DNA of 64,000 bases. Origin: Arcticimaribacter sp002477625. GTDB taxonomy: Bacteria; Bacteroidota; Bacteroidia; Flavobacteriales; Flavobacteriaceae. Shown one piece after another: positions 8,378-15,590 of this stretch. Location: positions 124,001 through 188,000 of the forward strand of contig OX044358.1 in NCBI GenBank assembly GCA_943846665.1, in the 5' to 3' direction. The notes under the pieces are model-generated. The model ran no database searches. It was not told the origin of the DNA and saw only the letters and a program-made list of their open reading frames with translations. Position 1 is the stretch's first letter, and every line of letters begins with the position of its first letter. The translations under genes were made by a program, and so were the position numbers.

Positions 8378-9780
8378 ATACTGTCTTTTCTTACAATTTG
8401 TGCCATTAATTCTCCTTCTGTAGTTATTTTCCCATTGGCAAAGGTATAACCTTTCATATGACAAATCCCTCTTCTGATTGGAGTTATTAGTTCCAGTTTA
8501 AAAATCAAGGTGTCTCCGGGATAAACAGGGTTTTTAAATTTCACATTATCTATTTTCATAAATAATGTCAAATAGTTTTCGGGGTCAGGAACAGTATTCA
8601 AAACCAATACTCCTCCGACTTGAGCCATTGCTTCTACTTGCAATACTCCTGGCATTACTGGAGCGCCTGGAAAATGACCCACGAAGAAAGGCTCATTCAT
8701 AGTCACATTTTTCAAGCCTATTACATGTGTTTTTGATAATTCAAAAATCTTATCCACTAATAAAAATGGCGGTCTATGTGGCAACATTTTCATGATGTCA
8801 TTGACATTCATCAATGGCGGTTGGTTGATGTCAATATTGGGAGCATTAAGACGCTTTTCTAATTTAATAATCTTCGAAAGCTTACGAGCAAACTCAACAT
8901 TTACTTTGTGACCGGGTTTACGAGCAATTACTTTTCCACGAATACGTCTTCCTACCAAAGCGAGGTCACCGATTATGTCCAATAACTTGTGACGGGCTGC
9001 TTCATTGGGGTGGTGCAACGATAGATTATCTAGGATTCCATTGGGTTGAACCGAAATATGTGTTTTATTAAACGCTTTCTTTAAACGTTCCATTGTTGCG
9101 TCTGATAAGGGTTTATCGACATAAACAATGGCGTTGTTTAGATCACCTCCTTGTATTAAACCATTCTCAAGTAACATTTCCAATTCGTGAAGAAAACTAA
9201 AGGTTCTTGAAGAAGAAATTTGCTCTACATACTCGTCTAGATGTTCTAAGGAAGCGTTTTGAGTGCCTAATACTTTAGTGCCAAAGTCGACCATGGTAGT
9301 CACTTGGTAATTATCCCAAGGAATCAAGGTCATTTCACTTCCAGATTCTTCGTCTCTGTAATGTATTATTTCTTTTACAATATACTCATTGCGCTCTTCT
9401 GCTAATTCTACGGTTTCAGCTTGTTGTAAAGCTTCTACAAAAAACTTAGACGATCCGTCCATAATAGGAGGCTCTGATGCACTGAGCTCAATCAAACAGT
9501 TGTCTATCTGAAGTCCTACCAAGGCAGACAATACGTGCTCAGATGTTTGAATTTTAACATCGTTTTTAACCAAATTGGTACCTCTTTGTGTGTTGGTGAC
9601 ATATTGAACGTCTGCCTCAATGGTGGGTTGACCTTTGAGATCGGTCCTTTTGAATATATATCCCGTATTAGCAGCAGCAGGCTTGAATGTTAAAATTACA
9701 TTTTTTCCAGTATGCAGGCCGACACCTTCTAAAGTGATTTCTTTAGCTATTGTTGTTTGTAATGTAGGTTTATTCTCCAT
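8374..9780 (-). CDS. lpxC-fabZ: Fused UDP-3-O-acyl-GlcNAc deacetylase / 3-hydroxyacyl-ACP dehydratase
   Basis: The N-terminal half (about residues 1-310) is LpxC, the zinc deacetylase that commits the cell to lipid A. It contains GVGLHTGK, the zinc-ligand motif SEHVLSAL, and the C-terminal HKLLDIIGDLAL. The C-terminal half (about 325-468) is FabZ, with LPHRPPFLLVD and the catalytic His and Glu in GHFPGAPVMPGVLQVEA. The fusion is characteristic of Bacteroidota and places the two enzymes that compete for, or make, hydroxyacyl-ACP on one chain. The start is ATG 9780 (MENKPTLQ); a TTG five codons upstream is less likely. It overlaps lpxD by 11 bases and lpxA by four. Confidence 0.96.
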   Translation of the reverse strand: MENKPTLQTTIAKEITLEGVGLHTGKNVILTFKPAAANTGYIFKRTDLKGQPTIEADVQYVTNTQRGTNLVKNDVKIQTSEHVLSALVGLQIDNCLIELSASEPPIMDGSSKFFVEALQQAETVELAEERNEYIVKEIIHYRDEESGSEMTLIPWDNYQVTTMVDFGTKVLGTQNASLEHLDEYVEQISSSRTFSFLHELEMLLENGLIQGGDLNNAIVYVDKPLSDATMERLKKAFNKTHISVQPNGILDNLSLHHPNEAARHKLLDIIGDLALVGRRIRGKVIARKPGHKVNVEFARKLSKIIKLEKRLNAPNIDINQPPLMNVNDIMKMLPHRPPFLLVDKIFELSKTHVIGLKNVTMNEPFFVGHFPGAPVMPGVLQVEAMAQVGGVLVLNTVPDPENYLTLFMKIDNVKFKNPVYPGDTLIFKLELITPIRRGICHMKGYTFANGKITTEGELMAQIVRKDSI

Positions 9781-10795
9781 TTTTCTTTTTTTCAATTAGA
9801 TTGAGGCGTTTGATGATTTTCGGTAGGTTTTTAAAATGAACGTATGACTTACTGTAACTATTAAAATCAAATGCTGGAGTACCCTGAAGCATTGCGTCAT
9901 CGTTAAAGTTACGGGTAACACCGGTTTGACCTTGTATCTGAACACGATCCCCTATTTTTAAATGACCCGCAAATCCTACCTGACCACCGACAACACAAGA
10001 TTCTCCTATTTTAGTTGAACCAGCAATACCAACAAGTGCTGCAATAACTGTATTTTTTCCAATTTCAACATTATGTGCAATTTGAATTTGGTTATCTAGT
10101 TTCACACCATCATGTATAACAGTTGCACCAAGTGTGGCACGATCTATAGTTGTATTCGCACCAATATCTACGTTATTACCAATTCGAACAATTCCCGTTT
10201 GCGGCACTTTTTTGTAAATACCATCTTTTTGCGGTGCAAATCCAAAACCTTCAGACCCGATCACACAGCCGGAATGGATTACACAGTTTTCACCAATTTC
10301 AGTTCGGGACAGTATTCGTGCACCATTGAGAATTACAGTTCCAGAGCCGATAACCACACCTTCTCCGATAAAACACTGAGGATGTATCTTTACCTGGGTT
10401 CCAATACGAACATTTTTCTTGATAACCGTAAACTCTCCAACATAACATGAATCATCAATTGAAACACTCTCGTGAATAGATACCGGTTGGGTTATTCCTT
10501 TTTCTTCAGAATCTAGGGTATTGTAGTATTCTAAAAGCATAGAAAACCCTTGGTAAGCGTCTGGAACACGAATGAGCGTAGATTCTACCTCATTTTCTAA
10601 AACAAAGTCCTGATTAACGATAACTACAGAGGCTGCAGTTTCGTACAGGAAAGGGGTGTATTTTTTGTTAGCCAAAAAGGTTAGAGAACCCACAGTACCC
10701 TCTTCAATCTTAGAGAGTTGATGAACTTCTATGTCAGGATTACCCTCGATAGATCCGTTCAAAATACCAGCAATTTGTTTAGCGGTAAATTTCAT
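9770..10795 (-). CDS. lpxD: UDP-3-O-(3-hydroxyacyl)glucosamine N-acyltransferase
   Basis: Third lipid A enzyme, which adds the N-linked hydroxyacyl chain. The N-terminal uridine-binding domain (about residues 1-100; LTFLANKKYTPFLYE) is followed by a left-handed beta-helix of hexapeptide repeats, with the catalytic His in QIAHNVEIG. The 341 residues match the family. It is the second gene of the operon, 24 bases after the HD protein. The 3' end overlaps the start of lpxC-fabZ by 11 bases, so the lpxD, lpxC-fabZ and lpxA products are likely translationally coupled. Confidence 0.96.
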   Translation of the reverse strand: MKFTAKQIAGILNGSIEGNPDIEVHQLSKIEEGTVGSLTFLANKKYTPFLYETAASVVIVNQDFVLENEVESTLIRVPDAYQGFSMLLEYYNTLDSEEKGITQPVSIHESVSIDDSCYVGEFTVIKKNVRIGTQVKIHPQCFIGEGVVIGSGTVILNGARILSRTEIGENCVIHSGCVIGSEGFGFAPQKDGIYKKVPQTGIVRIGNNVDIGANTTIDRATLGATVIHDGVKLDNQIQIAHNVEIGKNTVIAALVGIAGSTKIGESCVVGGQVGFAGHLKIGDRVQIQGQTGVTRNFNDDAMLQGTPAFDFNSYSKSYVHFKNLPKIIKRLNLIEKKKNGE

Positions 10796-10819
10796 TGCTG
10801 CAAAAGTATAAAAATTAGC

Positions 10820-12043
10820 TTAGAAACTAGGCTTTACAAAGCAGAGATAAAATTTTGATTCTACGTTTGAAAATGAATTTCCTACAAATAATTGGGAATG
10901 CTCTTGTAGCGAGCTGACTTCCCCTGACTTTGTCAAGATCTTTATCGTCTTGGTATCAGGAAAATAGGCTTGATTGGATATCCCTCCCGTAAAAACATAA
11001 TTATCTAATTCTTCATTTGATAGTTTCCATGGAACGAGTAAGGATTTTTTTTCTTCAATCTGTTCCAATTTAAAGGGCGTATTCTGAATCCTAATTTTCA
11101 ATAGGTTTCGATTCAATATTCTACTCGATAAATCACGCAATACAAAATCGGAATGGTGTTGCCACTCTTTTAATGCTGCTAAAATATCGTAATCGTCAAG
11201 TAACGCGAATCGATTTAGAAGTTCCGAGGTGTTGATTGCCTTTACATCGTGGTTCAAGAAATAGGCTAAAGAGTTTGATGTTTTTAACTCCACTCCTTCT
11301 TTAAAAAGTTTACGCGCATGAATTAAAATTCGCTCCAAGAGCAACTCGGCGACCAGACTAGTTTTGTGCAAATAAACTTGCCAGTACATCAGGCGTCGAG
11401 CAATTAAGAACTTTTCAACAGAATGCATGCCTTTTTCTTCAATAACCAATTGATCATCAATTACATTGAACATGGTAATGACCCGCTCTGAGTTGATGTT
11501 ACCTTCTGTAGCTGCGGTGTAAAAACTGTCTCGCTTAAGATAATCCATCCGATCCAAATCAATTTGTCCTGAAACCAATTGATGCATAAACTTCTTTGAG
11601 TATTCATTTTTGAAAATTGAAATTGCCAGGCTTAATGCGCCATCAAACTCCTTGTTTAATATTGACATAAATTCTAACGACAATGACTCGTGGTGCACCC
11701 CTACCACAATACTGTTTTCCATGGCGTGTGAAAAAGGTCCATGCCCAATGTCGTGAAGTAAAATCGCAATTTGCATTCCAATTCCCTCTTCTTCTGTGAT
11801 TTGAACCCCTTTGGTTCTAAGGGTGGAAATTGTATTTTGCATTAAATGAACACAGCCTATGGCATGTTCAAAGCGGCTGTGACGCGCACCAGGATATACC
11901 AAGGAAGAAAGTCCCATTTGCGTAATTCTCCTCAAACGCTGAAAAAACTTATGCTCTAATAATTTAAAAATTATGGGGGCATTGATATGAATAAATCCGT
12001 AAATTGGATCGTTTAATAAGGTCAATTTTTGATTTATCTTCAA
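10820..12043 (-). CDS. HD-domain phosphohydrolase, dNTPase-like
   Basis: HD superfamily protein (407 aa) of the group related to dGTP triphosphohydrolases. H58/E59-type residues in ARHSRFEHAIG are followed by the HD pair H97-D98 in LLHDIGHGPFSHAME, and the final Asp is probably in QIDLDRMDYL. Substrate unknown. The start is the TTG at 12043. The upstream in-frame stop is only five codons away, no ATG exists before the conserved NDPIYGFI, and a good promoter (TTTG-N18-TATATTTG, 12059-12088) begins transcription about 10 bases before. It heads the lpx operon, as in other flavobacteria. Its start lies 23 bases from the divergent porX. Confidence 0.88.
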   Translation of the reverse strand: MKINQKLTLLNDPIYGFIHINAPIIFKLLEHKFFQRLRRITQMGLSSLVYPGARHSRFEHAIGCVHLMQNTISTLRTKGVQITEEEGIGMQIAILLHDIGHGPFSHAMENSIVVGVHHESLSLEFMSILNKEFDGALSLAISIFKNEYSKKFMHQLVSGQIDLDRMDYLKRDSFYTAATEGNINSERVITMFNVIDDQLVIEEKGMHSVEKFLIARRLMYWQVYLHKTSLVAELLLERILIHARKLFKEGVELKTSNSLAYFLNHDVKAINTSELLNRFALLDDYDILAALKEWQHHSDFVLRDLSSRILNRNLLKIRIQNTPFKLEQIEEKKSLLVPWKLSNEELDNYVFTGGISNQAYFPDTKTIKILTKSGEVSSLQEHSQLFVGNSFSNVESKFYLCFVKPSF

Positions 12044-12058
12044 GTTGTTAATTTTTTA

Positions 12059-12088
12059 CAAATATAATGAATCCAGAGCCAATCCAAA
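12059..12088 (-). promoter_or_regulatory. Promoter of the HD-lpx-efp-sucD-fabG operon
   Basis: On the minus strand TTTG (12085-12088), an 18-base spacer and TATATTTG (12059-12066) match the Bacteroidota primary promoter (TTTG, 19 bases, TAnnTTTG). The -33 box lies inside codons 7-8 of the divergent porX. Expected transcription start is near 12053-12056, giving a leader of about 10 bases. Confidence 0.7.
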
Positions 12089-13626
12089 TCTTATGGGTCG
12101 ACGATGAAGTTGACCTCCTCAAACCACACATCCTTTTTCTCCTCGACAAAGGCTATCAAATCACGCCCTGTAACAATGGCTTAGATGCCATTGACCTTGT
12201 TAAGCAAAGTCATTTTGAAGCCGTACTGTTGGACGAGAACATGCCTGGGCTCAGTGGATTAGAGACCTTGTCTCAAATAAAGAGTAAGCAACCCGAACTT
12301 CCTGTAATCATGGTTACTAAGAACGAGGAAGAACACATCATGGAAGATGCAATCGGTTCCAAAATATCAGATTATTTAATAAAACCAGTTAATCCGAATC
12401 AAATTTTACTCTCTCTGAAAAAGAACCTATTGCATAAGGGTTTAATCGCAGAAAAAACTACGAGAAATTACCAGCAAGAATTTCGCAAAATCAGTATGGA
12501 ACTGATGGATTTGAGTACAGCAGAAGAATGGGCTGCGTTTTATCAGAAAATGATTTTCTGGGAATTGGAGCTAGAATCGCTTGTAGATACTGGAATGATG
12601 GAGATTTTCGAAAGTCAAATAAAAGAGGCAAATTCTTTATTCTCGAAGTTTATATCCAAATCCTATGAACACTGGATGAATGATCCTGAAGCTGCGCCCG
12701 AATTATCACACACCCTTTTTAAGAATAAAGTAAAACCGCTACTAAAGGAAAATAAACCTACCCTCTTATTGGTCATTGATAACCTCCGAATGGATCAGTG
12801 GAAAACCATTGAACCCCTCCTAGCTGATTTTTACCAAAAAGAAAAAGAAGAAGCCTACTACAGCATCCTGCCAACTGCCACTCAATATGCGCGCAATGCC
12901 CTATTCTCGGGTTGTACCCCTCTAAAAATTTCAGAGCTTTATCCACAGTGGTGGAAAAACGATACCGATGAAGGAGGCAAAAATTTATTTGAAAAAGAGC
13001 TTTTGCAGGCCCAATTAAAACGATTGAATATTGAAGGTAAGATGAGTTATCACAAGATAACCAATTTAAAAAATGGGAAACTACTCGCAAAAACCCTAAA
13101 CAATCATAAAGATGAAAAGTTAACCACTGTAGTTTACAATTTTGTAGATATGATTTCTCATGCAAAATCCGAAATGGAAATCATCAAAGAATTGGCATCG
13201 GACAACAAGGCATATCGATCATTAACAGCAAGTTGGTTTAAAAATTCACCTTTGTTTGAACTACTTTCAGAAGCCCGAAAGCTGGACTTTCAACTGATTA
13301 TCACTACGGATCATGGAACAATAAATGTAGTTCAACCCATTGAAGTAGTTGGAGACAAAGAATCGAGTGTAAACTTGCGGTACAAAACGGGAAGAAGCTT
13401 ATCCTTCCCTGCTAAAAAAGTATTTGAAATCGATCAGCCGGAGAAAATTCAACTTCCAAAAATCAATTTAAATAGTACTTATATCTTCGCATTGGATTAC
13501 AATTACTTTGTCTACCCAAAAAATTATCATCACTTCGCTACCTTGTTCAATAATAGCTACCAACACGGGGGTATTTCTATGGAAGAAATTATAATTCCTT
13601 TTGTAGTTTTACAGCCGAAAAAGTAA
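12067..13626 (+). CDS. porX: Response regulator PorX with PglZ-type phosphatase domain
   Basis: The N-terminal receiver domain (about residues 6-120) has the acidic pair D12/D13, the phospho-acceptor D56 in LLDENMPG, and K107 in YLIKPVNP. A helical linker follows, then a PglZ alkaline-phosphatase-like domain (about 220-515) with metal-site motifs LLVIDNLRMDQW and TTDHGTINV. This is PorX, the cytoplasmic regulator that partners the sensor PorY and sigma factor SigP and is needed for type IX secretion and gliding. The PglZ domain of homologues hydrolyses nucleotide-type phosphodiesters. The 519 aa are typical. It lies seven bases before tsaE. No porY is in the window. Confidence 0.93.
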   Translation: MNPEPIQILWVDDEVDLLKPHILFLLDKGYQITPCNNGLDAIDLVKQSHFEAVLLDENMPGLSGLETLSQIKSKQPELPVIMVTKNEEEHIMEDAIGSKISDYLIKPVNPNQILLSLKKNLLHKGLIAEKTTRNYQQEFRKISMELMDLSTAEEWAAFYQKMIFWELELESLVDTGMMEIFESQIKEANSLFSKFISKSYEHWMNDPEAAPELSHTLFKNKVKPLLKENKPTLLLVIDNLRMDQWKTIEPLLADFYQKEKEEAYYSILPTATQYARNALFSGCTPLKISELYPQWWKNDTDEGGKNLFEKELLQAQLKRLNIEGKMSYHKITNLKNGKLLAKTLNNHKDEKLTTVVYNFVDMISHAKSEMEIIKELASDNKAYRSLTASWFKNSPLFELLSEARKLDFQLIITTDHGTINVVQPIEVVGDKESSVNLRYKTGRSLSFPAKKVFEIDQPEKIQLPKINLNSTYIFALDYNYFVYPKNYHHFATLFNNSYQHGGISMEEIIIPFVVLQPKK

Positions 13627-13632
13627 TTACTC

Positions 13633-14040
13633 ATGATTCGAGAATTCAAGTTGAAAGATATTGACGCAATAGCGGAGGAACTCAGCACACGCATTTGTCA
13701 TCCAATAGTATTGTTTGATGGCTCTATGGGAATGGGAAAGACGACCTTGATAAACGCACTCTGTAAGCAATTGGATAGTATTGATCCCGTCAGCAGTCCT
13801 ACATTTTCCTTAGTCAATGAATATAAAACAAAGGAAGGGAAATCAATTTTCCACTTTGATTGCTACCGCCTCGAATCCCCTGAAGAGGCTTATGATTTTG
13901 GAGCAGAAGAGTATTTAGACTCCGGCTCTACCTGTTTGATTGAATGGGCGGAGCGAATTCATTCCCTACTTCCCAAGGAAGTACATCGCATTAAATTAGA
14001 CTATGTCGATCAAAATACTCGTAAAATTGCATTTAGCTAA
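13633..14040 (+). CDS. tsaE: tRNA threonylcarbamoyladenosine synthesis ATPase TsaE
   Basis: Small P-loop ATPase (135 aa) that works with TsaB and TsaD to transfer threonylcarbamoyl to A37 of ANN-decoding tRNAs. The Walker A motif GSMGMGKT is at residues 30-37, followed by SSPTFSLVNEY, the Walker B-like FHFDCYRL, and the C-terminal LIEWAER. It starts seven bases after porX and is surely co-transcribed with it. This pairing is common in Bacteroidota. Confidence 0.95.
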   Translation: MIREFKLKDIDAIAEELSTRICHPIVLFDGSMGMGKTTLINALCKQLDSIDPVSSPTFSLVNEYKTKEGKSIFHFDCYRLESPEEAYDFGAEEYLDSGSTCLIEWAERIHSLLPKEVHRIKLDYVDQNTRKIAFS

Positions 14041-14052
14041 GAGAAAGAGTCT

Positions 14053-14060
14053 TATTTTTG
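14053..14060 (+). promoter_or_regulatory. Candidate -7 element before the small exported protein
   Basis: TATTTTTG matches TAnnTTTG and lies 14 bases before the ATG at 14075, with TTTA about 17 bases upstream as a weak -33. A start here would give a very short leader. Confidence 0.4.
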
Positions 14061-14074
14061 CACAAAGAAATTAG

Positions 14075-14440
14075 ATGAGTTTTATCAAAAGGTTAGGATA
14101 TTATTTGGGTGGGTTTTCTGCAGGGTTGATTTTTTTAGCATTTTTTTTAAATGGCAAACGAACCCAATGCAATTACGGCCCTGATGCGAGAGTCCTAAAC
14201 AATCTTTCTAAGAAAGAATGGGTTTATGCTCCTGGTGTTTCTCAATCGTTTATTTTAGACTCCCTTACCATTCAAACACTAATTAAAAATGGTGATGTAG
14301 ATTTTGGCTTAAGCGAAATTAAAAAGGATAGTTGTAAAATATACCTGATTGAAACAGAGCTGAAACTAAGAGAATATGATTTGAAAGTTGAAAATTGTGC
14401 AAGGACCGCAACAATTTTATCAATAAGAGTTTCAGATTAA
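14075..14440 (+). CDS. Small membrane-anchored protein, function unknown
   Basis: 121 aa with one N-terminal hydrophobic segment (about residues 9-26, YYLGGFSAGLIFLAFFL) behind basic residues, then a conserved-looking NGKRTQCNYGPDARVL and a soluble remainder with three cysteines. The middle (about 55-85) resembles the short DUF4258-type pattern seen in flavobacterial proteins of this start (GYYLGGF...GLIFLAFFLNGK); I recall such annotations but cannot confirm them. It lies between tsaE (34 bases) and aroB and may have its own promoter. I assign no function. Confidence 0.75.
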   Translation: MSFIKRLGYYLGGFSAGLIFLAFFLNGKRTQCNYGPDARVLNNLSKKEWVYAPGVSQSFILDSLTIQTLIKNGDVDFGLSEIKKDSCKIYLIETELKLREYDLKVENCARTATILSIRVSD

Positions 14441-14472
14441 TAAGATGAAGAAATAAATTTTTACAAAAAAAA

Positions 14473-14493
14473 GCAGCTCAAAAATTGAACTGC
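14473..14493 (-). terminator. Intrinsic terminator, oriented on the minus strand
   Basis: GCAG and TCAA pair with TTGA and CTGC around an AAA loop with one mismatch (14473-14493). Eight A residues at 14465-14472 give a T8 tract on the minus strand. In the plus direction the sequence after the stem is CCTTTC, which is weak. The flanking genes both run on the plus strand, so the strong direction faces antisense transcription from aroB. Confidence 0.6.
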
Positions 14494-14518
14494 CCTTTCA
14501 TAAATAAATATATAATCA

Positions 14519-15586
14519 ATGAAATCCATTACTGCAAAGGGATACAAGGTAGAATTTACTGAAAAACAGTATATTATATTAAATGAATTTTTGAATTCAC
14601 GTCAATATTCTTCCGTTTTTGTTCTTGCAGATTCCAATACTGAAGAACATTGTCTTCCACTATTTTTGAGCAATTTGTCAACCGAATCTAGCATTGAAAT
14701 AATTTCTATTGAAGCTGGAGAGGAAAACAAGCATATTGAAACCTGTTCTGGAGTATGGAGTGCACTCTCTGAGCTTGGTGCAGATCGCAAAAGTATCCTC
14801 ATAAATTTAGGTGGAGGCGTTGTTACCGACTTAGGAGGATTTGTTGCTTCAACATTTAAACGTGGAATTGACTTTATTAACATCCCTACTACCCTACTAT
14901 CTATGGTTGATGCGTCAGTAGGTGGAAAAACAGGAGTTGATCTCGGCGCTTTAAAAAATCAGGTTGGCGTGATTGTAAACCCAAAAATGGTTCTTGTAGA
15001 CCCTCAATACTTAGATACATTGCCTTCTGAGGAATATAGAAGTGGATATGCCGAGATGTTGAAACACGGATTGATTCAAGATAATGCCTATTGGAACCAT
15101 TTAAAAGACTTTAAAAAAATATCATCTGAAGACATTAAAGAATTAATTCATCATTCGGTTGGTATTAAGAACAAGGTAGTTCTAGAAGATCCATACGAAC
15201 ATGGGCTCAGAAAGATTCTTAATTTTGGTCACACCCTCGGACACGCCATAGAATCGTATTGCTTAACCCAAGAGGATAAGAACACCTTGCTACACGGGGA
15301 GGCGATTGCAATCGGAATGATTTTAGAAGCCTATCTTTCGACAAAGCTTACAGGGCTAAGGCAAGAAGAAAGCGATGAAATCAAAACAGTTTTCAACTCC
15401 ATTTACCCTAAAATAGACTTTACTCCAAATGAAATTGAAGCCATTCTTTCGCTTTTACAATACGATAAAAAGAACAGTCACGGAAAGGTGAAGTTTGTTT
15501 TGCTAGAAGGAATTGGAAAACCGGTCACAGACATAGAAGTTCCAGTCGCTCTATTTCAGGCCTCGTTCGACTACTACAAACAGTAA
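14519..15586 (+). CDS. aroB: 3-dehydroquinate synthase
   Basis: Second shikimate-pathway enzyme, converting DAHP to 3-dehydroquinate using NAD and a divalent metal. The NAD-binding glycine motif is NLGGGVVTDLGGFVAST, followed by PTTLLSMVDASVGGKTG. Metal-ligand regions are SGYAEMLKHGLI, NFGHTLGHAIE and LLHGEAIAIGM. The 355 aa are the normal length. The gene ends only four bases before the stop of the convergent ppc, so there is no room for a terminator between them. Confidence 0.96.
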   Translation: MKSITAKGYKVEFTEKQYIILNEFLNSRQYSSVFVLADSNTEEHCLPLFLSNLSTESSIEIISIEAGEENKHIETCSGVWSALSELGADRKSILINLGGGVVTDLGGFVASTFKRGIDFINIPTTLLSMVDASVGGKTGVDLGALKNQVGVIVNPKMVLVDPQYLDTLPSEEYRSGYAEMLKHGLIQDNAYWNHLKDFKKISSEDIKELIHHSVGIKNKVVLEDPYEHGLRKILNFGHTLGHAIESYCLTQEDKNTLLHGEAIAIGMILEAYLSTKLTGLRQEESDEIKTVFNSIYPKIDFTPNEIEAILSLLQYDKKNSHGKVKFVLLEGIGKPVTDIEVPVALFQASFDYYKQ

Positions 15587-15590
15587 GTCC

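Noticed and set aside
7592..8464. lpxA starting 29 codons upstream (TTG at 8464).
   Set aside because: The extra residues are not LpxA-like; the ATG at 8377 gives the standard start and a four-base overlap with lpxC-fabZ.
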